A stretch of 64,000 nucleotides of DNA from Hirundichthys speculiger (lineage: Eukaryota > Chordata > Actinopteri > Beloniformes > Exocoetidae). A program made the translations under genes and the position numbers. A model generated the notes under the pieces. The model did not search any database. It saw nothing but the letters and a program-made list of their open reading frames with translations, and was not told the DNA's origin. The stretch spans positions 124,001 through 188,000 of the forward strand of contig JAGFBZ010000736.1 of assembly GCA_018398805.1 (NCBI GenBank). Direction: 5' to 3'. Positions 21,196 through 32,033 of the stretch are shown one piece after another. Numbering within the stretch: the first letter of the stretch is position 1; every line of letters starts with the position of its first letter.

Positions 21196-22965
21196 TCACC
21201 TGTACTGGTTCCTGCACTGGTTCCTGTACTGGTTCCTGTACTGGTTCCTGCACTAGTCCCTGTACTGGTTCCCGTACTGGTTCCTGCACTAGTCCCTGTA
21301 CTGGTTCCTGTACTGGTTCCTGCACTGGTTCCTGTACTGGTTCCTGCACTGGTTCCTGTACTGGTTCCCGTACTGGTTCCTGCACTAGTCCCTGTACTGG
21401 TTCCTGTACTGGTTCCTGCACTGGTTCCTGTACTGGTTCCTGCACTGGTTCCTGCACTAGTCCCTGTACTGGTTCCTGCACTAGTCCCTGTACTGGTTCC
21501 TGTACTGGTTCCTGCACTAGTCCCTGTACTGGTTCCTGTACTGGTTCCTGTACTGGTTCCTGCACTAGTCCCTGTACTGGTTCCCGTACTGGTTCCTGCA
21601 CTAGTCCCTGTACTGGTTCCTGTACTGGTTCCTGCACTGGTTCCTGTACTGGTTCCTGCACTGGTTCCTGCACTGGTTCCTGTACTGGTTCCCGTACTGG
21701 TTCCTGCACTAGTCCCTGTACTGGTTCCTGTACTGGTTCCTGCACTGGTTCCTGTACTGGTTCCTGCACTGGTTCCTGCACTGGTTCCTGTACTGGTTCC
21801 CGTACTGGTTCCTGCACTAGTCCCTGTACTGGTTCCTGTACTGGTTCCTGCACTGGTTCCTGTACTGGTTCCTGCACTGGTTCCTGCACTGGTTCCTGTA
21901 CTGGTTCCCGTACTGGCTCCTGTACTGGTTCCTGCACTGGTTCCTGTACTGGTTGCTGCACTGGTTCCTGTACTGGCTCCTGTACTGGTTCCTGTACTGG
22001 TTCCTGTACTGGTTCCTGCACTAGTTCCTGTACTGGTTCCTGTACTGGTTCCTGTACTGGTTCCTGTACTGGTTCCTGTACTGGTTCCTGCACTGGTTCC
22101 TGTACTGGCTCCTGTACTGGTTCCTGTACTGGTTCCTGCACTGGTTCCTGTACTGGTTCCTGCACTGGTTCCTGTACTGGTTCCTGCACTGGTTCCTGTA
22201 CTGGTTCCTGCACTGGTTCCTGCACTGGTTCCTGTACTGGTTCCTGCACTAGTTCCTCTACTGGTTCCTGTACTGGCTCCTGTACTGGTTCCCGTACTGG
22301 TTCCTGCACTGGTTCCTGTACTGGCTCCTGTACTGGTTCCCGTACTGGTTCCTGCACTAGTCCGTGTACTGGTTCCTGTACTGGTTCCTGTACTGTTTCC
22401 TGTACTGGTTCCTCTACTGGTTCCTGCACTGGTTCCTGTACTGGTTCCTGCACTGGTTCCTGCACTGGTTCCTGCACTGGTTCCTGTACTGGTTCCTGCA
22501 GTTTCTGTACTGGTTCCTGCACTGGTTCCTGTACTGATTCCTGTACTGGTTCCCGCAGTTCCTGTACTGGTTCTTGCACTGGTTCCTGCAGTTTCTGTAC
22601 TGGTTCCTGCACTGGTTCCTGTACTGGTTCCTCCACTGGTTCCTGTACTGGTTTCTGCACTGGTTCCGGCACTGTGGACTGGCTCCCATACTGTTTCCGT
22701 ACTGTTCCTGTACTGGTTCCTGTACTCGTTCCTGTACTGGTTCCCGCAATTCCTGCTCTAGTTCCGCCACTGGTTCCCATACTGGTTCCTGCAGTTCCTG
22801 CACTGGTTCCTGCACTGTGCACTGGCTTCTATACTGTTTCCGTACCTGTTCCTGTACTGGTTCCGCCACTGGTTCCCGTACTGGTTCCTGCAGTTCCTGT
22901 ACTGGTTCCTGCAGTTCCTGTACTGGTTCCTGCACTGGTTCCTGCGCTGGTGTTTTGCTGCGTCA
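21196..22965. repeat. 12-bp minisatellite, about 147 units
   Basis: Units are CACTGGTTCCTG or TACTGGTTCCTG with variants (CACTAGTCCCTG, TACTGGTTCCCG). A higher-order pattern at about 21240-21920 repeats blocks containing the CTAGTCCC and TTCCCG variants. Being a multiple of three with no stops, it opens a 670-codon frame on plus (Thr-Gly-Ser-Cys) and a 574-codon frame on minus (Gln-Glu-Pro-Val). Both being open is what a stop-free 12-mer predicts and is not evidence of protein. Confidence 0.97.
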
Positions 22966-23429
22966 GATACCCTGAAGAATTCGCTAAAATCATTAAACTG
23001 GTTATTTTCCATTTCTTTACAAATAGTTCCACATCAAACAGAAAAACAAATGAATAAATATGTTGAGCTCTTGCGAGGTTTCCTCCATGGTTCTTCCTCA
23101 TCTTCGGTTGTTGATGTTCTTTGTGTCATGGAATGAGACAGATGATATTATACATCTGTACTGGTTCTGTCAGACTGGCTGTGACTCTGTTTAACTGTCA
23201 TTAAAGTGCAACATCTGATCACAAGTGATCGACTCTACAGGGTCTGAACTGGATTCAGGTCTGATCACTGAGGAAGACTCTGAAGGTGGTCTGAAGGTGG
23301 TCTCTCATTCGTCTTCCTAATGACCTCAGGTCAGCTGAGACGAGGACTCATGGGACAGATGGCCTCACTCTGATCTACAGAGAAGTTCATGGTCCCCAAT
23401 CACACCCCCTCCACCACTGTGCTCCTCAG

Positions 23430-23645
23430 TGAATCTGGGATGTTTAGTTTCCTCCAAACATGTTTATAATAGTTTGTATTTCTTTGGGTAAATCTGTCTT
23501 GACTGTTTTCCAGTTCTGAATAAATCTTCTCACAGTAGAAAAAGTTTTAATATCGCTTTCCAGAGTCATGTGCAGCAATGATGGTGTCTTTAAGACCGTT
23601 GCTGATGTCCTTCCCGTTTGGCATTGTTTTGACACACTTGAATGC
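23430..23645 (-). pseudogene. Tc1-like transposase N-terminal relic
   Basis: On the minus strand, starting near 23625, a frame reads MPNGKDISNG and then an AAHDSGKRY stretch, the usual Tc1 start and first helix. It then decays through frameshifts. No terminal repeats were found nearby, so this is a fragment. Confidence 0.7.
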
Positions 23646-25734
23646 TCCATACTAGAGGTTCTCCTTCTTTTTTATCTCTTAACTTCTAACTCACGTCATT
23701 TCTAATCAGCATTTTGTATTACACATACATTTTAAAATAAAATGATTTTTCTTTAATCATCATCAAACTGTCAAAACACCTGCTGATGACCAGTCCATCA
23801 GCATCTTACCCTCTTAAACAGTATCAAATCCTGTGGAAGCAGTCATTTTTCTTCTTATCATTATTTTTATTTTTATCTTAATTTCTGTTCAATTAATGAT
23901 AGCATGCACTGTAAAAAAAATTGTAAAAAAAAACAAATTTTCCGGCAGCTGGGTTTGCCAGAAAAATACAGTGAAATAACAGAAAATTACTTTCTCATTA
24001 AAATACAGTTTTTTTCCATAATTAAAATACAGTTTGTAGTTGTAATTTTAACAAGATTTTGCCTTATTTTCAGGTTGTTTTTAACATTTAATTAGAAAAT
24101 TTTTCACATTTTAAAACAATTAAATTACCTAGAAATATGGTAAATAAATGCTATATTACGAATAATAATGCTTAAACTTTACAGAAATGTGCTGTTATTA
24201 CTTGGTTTCAATGACATCTTATGTAAAGAAGTTGTATAATAATTTGTGTTTGATGTAATATAACAGTATATGACACAAATAAATAATGTGATATATCTTT
24301 CAATATCTTTTTTGGGTTTGAAATTGCTACAATTTTAAGGACTGTAGTCTTTGTATTGTAGTTGAGTCTAGTCTGCAACACCTGACAGAGTCATGGCACT
24401 AGCTAAAGGAGTATTTTGTCAACTTCCTGTTTCTGCACAGCACAAGTTTTGTTTTACACACTTTATTAAACAAACTCACGGGTACTCTTTCGAACACAGA
24501 CAGACTTAACTCGGGTTAACACTAATTAACATGTTAAATGTAAGGGGTCTGAATCAACAGGGGGTCAAACCAGCAACAGACTTTACATGGCAGCATTAAA
24601 TCAAATAGCGAACAAATAAACACAGATAAACACCTAAACAACCAGGGCTGCAAAGGATGCTGGGAAACGACCCAAAAGTACCTGCCAGATCACTAGCAGC
24701 ATATCTTTTAGAGAAATGCTTTACTAAAAGCATTTAATTGCAGCTCCCTTGGTAGAGCTGATGCTCCATAAGCAGAGGTAGCTGGTGCCTCATGTGACCT
24801 GAGACGGCTGCAGATGTGCTGCAGATGTGCTGCAGATGTGCTGGAACAGAGTCCGACTGAGGCGGTGCTGAAAGAGTTAAAACATAAGAGCAGTCTTCAC
24901 TTTAATCTTCATAACCACAGTTAAAGGGGACTAATGATTCCCTCTCTCTCCTCCTCCTACACCTCCCACCACCCCCGTGTCCTTCCCTGTTTCCACACCT
25001 CCATCCTTAACCCACTGACCCTCCCTTTGTTCCTCCTTTACTCATCCACTCCTCTCTCTGTGTCTCTCATCACTCCATCGTCCCTTCCTCACCTGCGTCC
25101 CTTCTTCCTCCATCTTTCTATCTGCTCCTCTTCCTCTATTCTTTCTTCAGACAGTCAAGCATCACCGCGGTGATAGATGGATCCTTTCATGCTGCAGTGT
25201 TGTTGTGTGTGTGTGTGTGTGTGTTCAGAGGTCTCAGGTGTGATGTTTACAACATCTGTGAAGGTGCTCAAAGACTTCCAGTGAGTTTCCTGTAGAAACC
25301 AGTTGATGGAGTTTTTGTTTTTGGTCTGACAGACGACTGGAGCTGCTCATCTTCACTGCATGAAGCTCCAGATGTTTCCAGCTGGTGAAGGTTCTGGACT
25401 GCAGGTGGGACAGTTCAGCAGCTGAACTCTTCACCTGTGCAGCCATGCTGCTGTGATGATGCAGTAGGTGGTTCTGCATCATCCTGCTGAAATATTAAAA
25501 ACTTATATAAAACTAATATAAATAATATAAAAACTTTTCCTGAAAGAGTCGTTGACTGGATGGGAGCAGATGTTGCTCTGAAACCTGTACGGACCTTTCA
25601 GCAGTGATGTCTCCTTTCCAGATGTTCCAGATGTTTATTCTTAAGACACTCACCCCCGCACTGTCAGAGATGCAGGATTTTAAACTATTTTATATTTGTG
25701 TCAGTCTTATTGCAGGACTGTTTTTTTTTTTTTT
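23646..25734. other. AT-rich intergenic DNA with pyrimidine tract
   Basis: 23700-24650 is AT-rich with A/T homopolymers. 24800-24840 has three GCAGATGTGCT units. 24935-25150 is strongly pyrimidine-rich (CTCC/TTCC), giving a spurious Ser/Pro/Leu frame. A GT microsatellite lies at about 25204-25224. No gene is recognised. Confidence 0.5.
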
Positions 25735-26640
25735 CATCTATCCATCCATCCATCCATCTATCTACCCCCCACCCACGCATCCATCCACCACTCACCCATC
25801 CACCATCCATCCATCCACCCACCCACCCACCCATGCATCCATCCATGCATCCATCCATCCATCCATCCATCCATCCATCCAGCCATCCATCCACCCATCA
25901 CCCCACCACCACCCACCCACCACCCACCACCATCCACCCACCATCCAGCCATCCATCCATTCATCCATCCATCCACTATCGATCCATCCACCACTCACCC
26001 ATCCACCATCCATCCATCCATCCACCACTCACCCTTCCACCATCCATCCATCCATCCACCCACCCACCCACCAATCCCCCATCCCATCCACCATCCACCC
26101 CACCATCCATCCAGCCATCCACCACAGCCACCATCCCACCATCAGCCACCATCCAGCCACCACACCAGCCATCCATCCATCCATCCATCCATCCATCCAC
26201 CACCCATCCATCCACCCCCCCACCCATCCACATCCACCACATCCATCCATCTATCCACCACCCATCCATCTACCCGCCACCCACCCATCCACCATCTATC
26301 TATCCACCACTCATCCATCCATCCATCCATCCACCACTCATCCATCCACCCACCAATCCATCAACCTACCCATCCATCCACCACCCATTCATCACCCCCA
26401 CACCCAACCATTCATCTATCTATCCACCCATCCATCCATTCACACACTAATCCATCCATCTATCCATTCACCCATCCACCACCGACCCACCCATGCATCC
26501 ATTGATCCATCCATCCATCCATCCATTCATCTACCCCCCACCCACCCATCCACCACTCACCCATCCATCCATCCATCCCTCACTAACCCACCCATCCATT
26601 CATCCATCCACCTATCCATCCATCCATCCATCCACCCTCC
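25735..26640. repeat. (ATCC)n-derived tetranucleotide array, about 900 bp
   Basis: CATCCATCCACC-type sequence throughout, with interruptions (CACCCACCACC). It produces open frames on both strands rich in His-Pro-Ser-Ile or Trp-Met-Asp-Gly that carry no coding meaning. Confidence 0.97.
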
Positions 26641-27194
26641 TATCATCACACAATTCTATCACATAATTATTTCTGTTTTTAATGCAGAGCTGCCTGATGA
26701 CCTGAAGATCACAAACATCCAGTATAGAATTTTCAGCCTTGTCCCTGGCACACCGAGATTTCTCCATATTCTTTGTATTTGTTTTATCTGTACAGTTGTC
26801 TTTACTTTGGTCAAATGCTTGATGTTTTAAATGTGCTATATTAAAAAATGGACTTGACTTGAATCTTTTGATGCCAAGTACTGGAGAAGATGAGTTATTC
26901 CAACACTTCACAACTGACTTTGATTTTTTTTTTTTTTTTCAGGTTGGTGAACCCCTGTTCATCTTTACTTCAGACAGACCTGCTGACAATCAACCTGATT
27001 AGTTTTGGATAAGTTCTTTTTCTTACCACTTATTTTTTCAGGCTTTTGTTGCCCATGTACCAACTGTATTGACACAAACTGCTGCCATCAAATCAAAAGG
27101 CAGGACTCTGTTTACTGGTTGATCTTTGCTCCCACCCTCACCAGTGGTCTTGAACTGTGGGTAGTGACTAAAAGGATGGGGTTGTGGACACAAG
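26641..27194. other. Intergenic, nothing recognised
   Basis: Mixed AT-rich sequence with a T tract at about 26923-26939. No support for a gene. Confidence 0.45.
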
Positions 27195-27420
27195 TGTCCG
27201 TAATGATTTTCTTCTGCAGGGTGGCTGGACTCTCCTGGATTACAGGAGAGACTCAGAGTAGAGTCACTGCTCCTCCAGGTGGAGAGGAGCCCGCTGAGAT
27301 GGTCAGGACGCCTCCTCTACGTGGAGGGAAACACCTTCCCTAAGGAGGTGTTTTGGCCATGTCCAACTGGGAGAAAGCCCTGTGGCAAAACCAGGACACG
27401 CCGGAGAAATTATATCTTAT
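27195..27420 (+). mobile_element. LINE 3' coding fragment
   Basis: GTCACTGCTCCTCCAGGTGG, CTCCTCTACGTGGAGGG, GGAGGTGTTTTGGCCATGTC and CAGGACACGCCGGAGAAATT follow, with decay, the C-terminal coding end of a common fish endonuclease/RT LINE (the part ending in a gene's PGEVF..CPTGR-like motif). It is a separate fragment from 28080-29308. Confidence 0.6.
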
Positions 27421-28079
27421 GGATGGATTTGCAAATAATTGTATTAATTTACATTCTGCAAAATGTTCCGACGTTTTTGGAAATGGGGTTGTACTTTGTC
27501 ATAATTAAATGTAACTGACTGCAAGTGACTCAGCCGAGCTAGAAAAGTCACCCATGTTGGGTTGGTTGTGCCTTCAACATTTCATCTCCCTGCAACCTCC
27601 TCACAAGTGTTTCTGTCACAATTAGAGAGCCTTGAAAGGGTGAACATGCAACACCTGTGGGCCAGTTCAGGTGTTCCACATCCCAGAGAGACAGAAATGT
27701 AAGAAAGGTTGTGATCGATAAAAACAAACTCAACAGGGGAACGTGAGCACCTGATGGAGCCCTCTGATCCTAGCACACGAAAATGTAGATCCACGTAGTC
27801 TGCAGATGTCTTCCTGCAGTGAACCGTGACATCAGTACTCAACACGGCATGTTCATGTATCATGCTTTCATCTTCAGAGTATATTCTAAAGTGGTGGTTT
27901 TCCATGTATATATTTTCCAGACTGCTGTACCTCCCAACAAAGGTGCAGAAGATCGTAATGTTGTGTTGTTCTGCATGATGTGCCATTCGTCTCCAACACT
28001 GCAAAATTTACAACAAAAAAATTACAAACATTCCCACAAAAATGCACAATTCCTCAAAAGTAAGGATTTTATGACAAAA
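27421..28079. other. Unclassified; 140-codon minus frame
   Basis: It contains GGAAATGGGGTTGTA (27480-27494), an end motif common on fish mobile elements. A stop-free minus frame (27582-28004) of 140 codons is rich in Cys and His. It has no recognisable domain, no splice context and no promoter, so I do not call it a gene. Confidence 0.35.
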
Positions 28080-29308
28080 AGTTGCCGTGGGAAAGTCAAA
28101 TCGAGGAGCATAGGTCAGGGTACCAAACTAAATATGTGGGTCCGCCCTCCTGTAGGTCCACCACTTGCAGGAGGTGCCATACGAGTCAGATGCTACGTGG
28201 TACGGGCCGTAGCCTCGGCACCCCAACCCTTGGTCTTCTAACTGGCTCTCAGGACATGGTGGAGAGGGTCTCTCTGGTGGGGAAGGTGCATGAGGTTGAG
28301 AGATACCAGCTAGATACTATAGTCAGGCTCACCTCAACGCACATGTCCTCTACAGGGGCTGGACCTCGTTCCACTCTGGAGCTGGGGTGGGCTGACTAAC
28401 TTCCCCCTGTCTGGAAGCCTGTGCGTTGAGGTTTTTCCCTGTGGACGAGAGGGCACCGAACAGGCTCTGACTGTTGTTTGTCGCCAAACGGCAGTTCGGC
28501 GTACCCAATCTTCTCCTGGCAGGAGAACCGGGAGGTGTTCCTTAAAGGGGACTCCATTGTTCAGCGCTCATGTGGGTACTGACAGTGTTAACTGGAAGGC
28601 CGTGATTGGGAGGAATGGCTTTTCTTATCTGGACCTGAGTGGTGGTTTGCTGTTGGCTTAACGTGCTAGCCACAGTTTGTCCACAGTATGTTCAAACATA
28701 AGGGTGTGCACGTAGCACCAGGACACCCTGGCCTACAGTTCAATGACCGACCTTATTGTTGTGTCGTCAGATATGCAGCCGTATGTTCTGGACACTCAGA
28801 TGAGTTGGGGGAGGATGCTGGACAGGCCTGGCAGACCCAAACCTGCCAGACAGATTTTTAACTCCCACCTCTGGCAGAGCTTCAACCACAGCTTCAACCA
28901 GGGAGGTGGGGGACATGGAGTCAGAATGGGCCAGAGCAGCGGCTGCAAAGTTGTTGATGCCTGTCATGGCAGCGACCCCCGATGGTCGTCACCTCGGGTG
29001 AGGGAGACCGTCAGGCCTACAGGGCTTGGTTTGTGTTTTGGACTCCAGAGGCAGCAGACAGGTACCAACTGTGGCCTCGGCAGTCTCTGTGGGAGGAGTT
29101 CGGTGAGGCCATGGAAAAATGACGTTCGATCGGCTCCACAAAGATTCTGCCAAACCGCCAGACAGTTCAGGCGAGGAAAGCAGTGCTTCAAAAGCAGGAT
29201 CTTCTCAATCCCACCAACATGTCTTCCGTGGAGGATGCTGAGCCCATGGACTTCGAGGTGGACTCACCCATTACTGGAGCTGAGGGACCCAGGACCTGTT
29301 GGAGAGAC
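28080..29308 (+). pseudogene. LINE endonuclease to RT-linker region, decayed
   Basis: Successive broken frames match the order of an endonuclease/RT LINE. A leader region carries GGGTCCGCCCTCC and CTCTCTGGTGGGGAAGG. The endonuclease zone has an FNAHVG-like piece spelled as CAGCGCTCATGTGGGTACTG (about 28562) and then VNWKAVIGRNG. The MFKHKGVH segment (about 28688) follows, then the linker with EEFGEAMEK and LNPTNMSS (about 29090-29225), ending in SPITGAE. The RT core is absent: the sequence jumps to the extreme C-terminal part at about 29286, just before the Harbinger insertion. Confidence 0.8.
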
Positions 29309-29311
29309 TAC

Positions 29312-31041
29312 GGGCCCTATCTTGTGCCAAACCTCCTAACGCTGCTATTAGGGATAGCAGGTAGCAGGAGGGGCGTTCCCCCGCAAAGAACGCAATCCTC
29401 CACCTACCAAAACCTGTGATATTACCTGCGCCAACCACTACATTATGCACATATTATCCATGGGAGTGGTTAGGGCATTCCACCTGTTTAACCAATCAGT
29501 GCGTCAGTAGCCATTGCCTTTAAGAGCAGGTTGCGGTACCTGCAAACTGCTATGGAGCGTCTTTTCACCCAGATCGGAACAGCTCTCATGGGCAGTTCGT
29601 CTGGACCTCTGCTGTAGAGCTTCCTCCTCCTCCTCTGCACTGATATATACATAACTAGCTCTAACTAATGTGGAGCAAATGATTTAATCATTTCTTTTGT
29701 ACTCCAAGAAGTTTCAACAAACTGCTCAGAAAAATAGAGCCAGTGAGCTTCCAGGAAAGCATTTCTTAACTAGAAAAGCACTCAGAGAGCGCAGAACTCC
29801 GCCAAACACAACAGTTCTCCCATATAGCGATATACAGATTGCGATAAAATCCACCTTCTGGATCAGATCTGGAACAGCCTCTGAAATTTTATGGAGGTTT
29901 CTATTATCAATACCTGAGTGAAATTTCATGAGTTGTGAGCAATAATTAACGGAGATGTTGAGAAACAAAATTTCCAGCCCCATTGAGCGCATGTTATGGT
30001 CTCAAGCCGTGTTGTGAACCCGCAACCTTCCACCTCTGGGGCTCCTGCGCACAACCCACTGCACCACCTTCAATCCTCTACATAGACACTCAGATCCACC
30101 TATGTTTCACCTTCCCATCTGACGAGCAGCCCAGGTGTGGCACTGCACACCTGTACCTATTCAGTCATCATTCAACCAGACTCGTCTCCAGATCTTCCCA
30201 TAGAAACGCCTGATCCAGCCATTCGCAGTGCCACCTTCCTTGCCTTCGTTGTCCCCTGCCCCTGGATTGTTGGTTTGGCTGCCAACCCTCGAATCCTCCT
30301 TTTTTACATCTGGGAGAATTAAACTCTTATAATTCCAGAACTCCCTTCCTGTCTCCATTGTGGTTGCTTTAGGGTTCAAGAAACAACTAAACAGTGCAAT
30401 GTTATTGAAAATTTGAAAGTGATCCAGAATCCAGGATTTCTTCCGGATCACACCCAAAATAAAATCAGTTCTTCCTTTTCACATTTCTGACAACACAGTA
30501 CAAGAAACTCCACAACAGAGTTCTGTGATCTCATCGTTTCCTCCACAGCAAACATCTGAATGAGATCATGCCACAGCTGTACAGACATCATCTGCCCTTA
30601 AGAGAATAATGTATGAAAGTAATACAGTGATGCATAATCGAGAGGTAGAGCCGGTTGTGCAATCCACATGTGACTGGGTGGACGCCCAATGACGGGGTTT
30701 GGACGCGCTCTTTTACACGCCGACATGCCAGTTGTGCTTTCCACAAACTCGGTATCTTGTGGTACCGGTATCTCGCAGATTTAGAATAGAGGGTAGCAGG
30801 TGGTCAGACCACCCACTACCCTCTATTCTAAATCTGCGAGATACCGGTACCGCAAGATACCGAATTTGTGGAAAGCGCAAGAGACACGCCCATTGCCGCG
30901 CCTACAAGGTGAGTAAGGGAGTCGGCATAATGGGTGGCAGCTTTAGGGAGCGGAAGATTGCATTAGCGGTTGGCAGAGGCTCCTAAATCAGCAATTTGCA
31001 GGTAGTGGGTATTGGGTAGCAGGAGGTGTAAGATCGGGCCC
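29312..31041. mobile_element. PIF/Harbinger-like element 1, inside a LINE
   Basis: The ends are GGGCCCTATCTTGTGCC at the left and the complement GTAAGATCGGGCCC at the right. Flanks are TAC (29309-29311) and TAG (31042-31044), an imperfect 3-base duplication as expected for PIF/Harbinger. The LINE resumes at once on the right (GGTCTCTCAGCTGGCCTGGG), so the insertion point is verified by the interrupted host sequence. Internal parts include dispersed-repeat pieces (about 29757-29800 and 30410-30490) and a 70-bp-arm hairpin (30736-30876). A second copy starts at 36960. Superfamily assignment is inferred from ends and target size. Confidence 0.7.
30736..30876. repeat. Near-perfect hairpin, 70-bp arms
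   Basis: The arms 30736-30805 and 30807-30876 pair around position 30806 (pairs sum to 61612) with only a few mismatches and no indels. Motifs: GGTATCTTGTGGTACCGG, TTAGAATAGAGGGTAGC. A related hairpin is at about 45213-45344. Confidence 0.92.
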
Positions 31042-31160
31042 TAGGTCTCTCAGCTGGCCTGGGAACACCTCAGTGTTCCCCCAGAGGAGCTGGAGGAGGT
31101 GGAGGAGACAGGGAGGTCTGGACGTCCCTGGATGGATGGATGGATGGATGGTGATTTTAT
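31042..31160 (+). mobile_element. LINE 3' end continuing after the Harbinger insertion
   Basis: GGTCTCTCAGCTGGCCTGGG, CCAGAGGAGCTGGAGGAGGT and CTGGACGTCCCTGGATGG are the last coding bases and the GGATGGATGGATGG tail of the same LINE seen at 28080-29308. Confidence 0.75.
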
Positions 31161-31918
31161 GGCAAAAGTCTTGGTTTTACAACAGAAACTAGTGGGAACA
31201 ACAACCTTTGATGGTAATGCTGATGATGCTAATGCTAATGCTATGCTGATGATGTGGCCCAGGATCAAACACAGTTGGACACCTCTGACATCCTCACTGA
31301 GGAATCTTCATCTTGGGAGGACGTCCACTTCCAGGAAGAGCAGCTACAGAATTAAACTGTCTCCATTTCTGGATAGTTTATCAGACTGTGGTCTGAAGGA
31401 CGTTTAAACGTTCTGGGATGACTTCCTAACCCTATCCAGGCTTCATCAACTACTCTTCATGGGACGTCTTCAGATCTCCTTTTATGGATTCATGGCTCAA
31501 CAGCAGCAGATTCTGCTTATGAACAGAAAACTTCACGATTAATCAAAGTCTAGGTTTGCAAGTCCCTGTCTCTAGTTAGCTTTAGATGAGGTAATCAAGT
31601 TCTGGGTTCACTTACTTTCCCCCTCCAGATCTGTGAATGTTGAGGGGGTGGGGGTGGGGTGGAGGGCAGGATATTGCAACGTCCTCTGAAGTAATGGAAA
31701 CAAAACATACTGTGTTTCTGTGTGCTACTGACTGATACGTAGTTGTGGTAAATGATGCAGAACTTCCTTTTATCAGCTTCAAGAGGAGGTTAAAATCCCT
31801 GCTAATGGAGAAATATGAGCCAGAGGGAGGGTGGAGGGCTGGAGAACAACGGGGTGTAGACAGAGAGAGTAAAACGTACATGCATCAAATCAGACGAGGG
31901 GGGGAGAGGGGGAAGGAT

Positions 31919-31951
<33 letters not shown>

Positions 31952-32033
31952 GATTGTCTCAGGCAGAGTACCGACATCCAGCAGAGTAGGGAAAGCTTGA
32001 ACTGAAAAGTAAGACGAGACTGAGCAGAGGGTC
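31161..32033. other. Intergenic with a 32-G homopolymer
   Basis: No gene is recognised. 31919-31950 is an uninterrupted run of 32 G, a strong quadruplex former and assembly hazard, just ahead of the 27-bp array. Confidence 0.6.

Noticed and set aside
21045..23057. 670-codon Thr-Gly-Ser-Cys frame as a secreted or mucin-like protein
   Set aside because: It is the translation of a 12-base minisatellite; the opposite strand is equally open and there is no signal peptide, splice or promoter evidence.
25604..26830. 408-codon His/Pro/Ser/Ile frame
   Set aside because: Translation of the ATCC tetranucleotide array with short random ends.
28743..29339. 198-codon plus frame as a gene
   Set aside because: It mixes frames of the LINE; the LINE's real coding phase changes within it.
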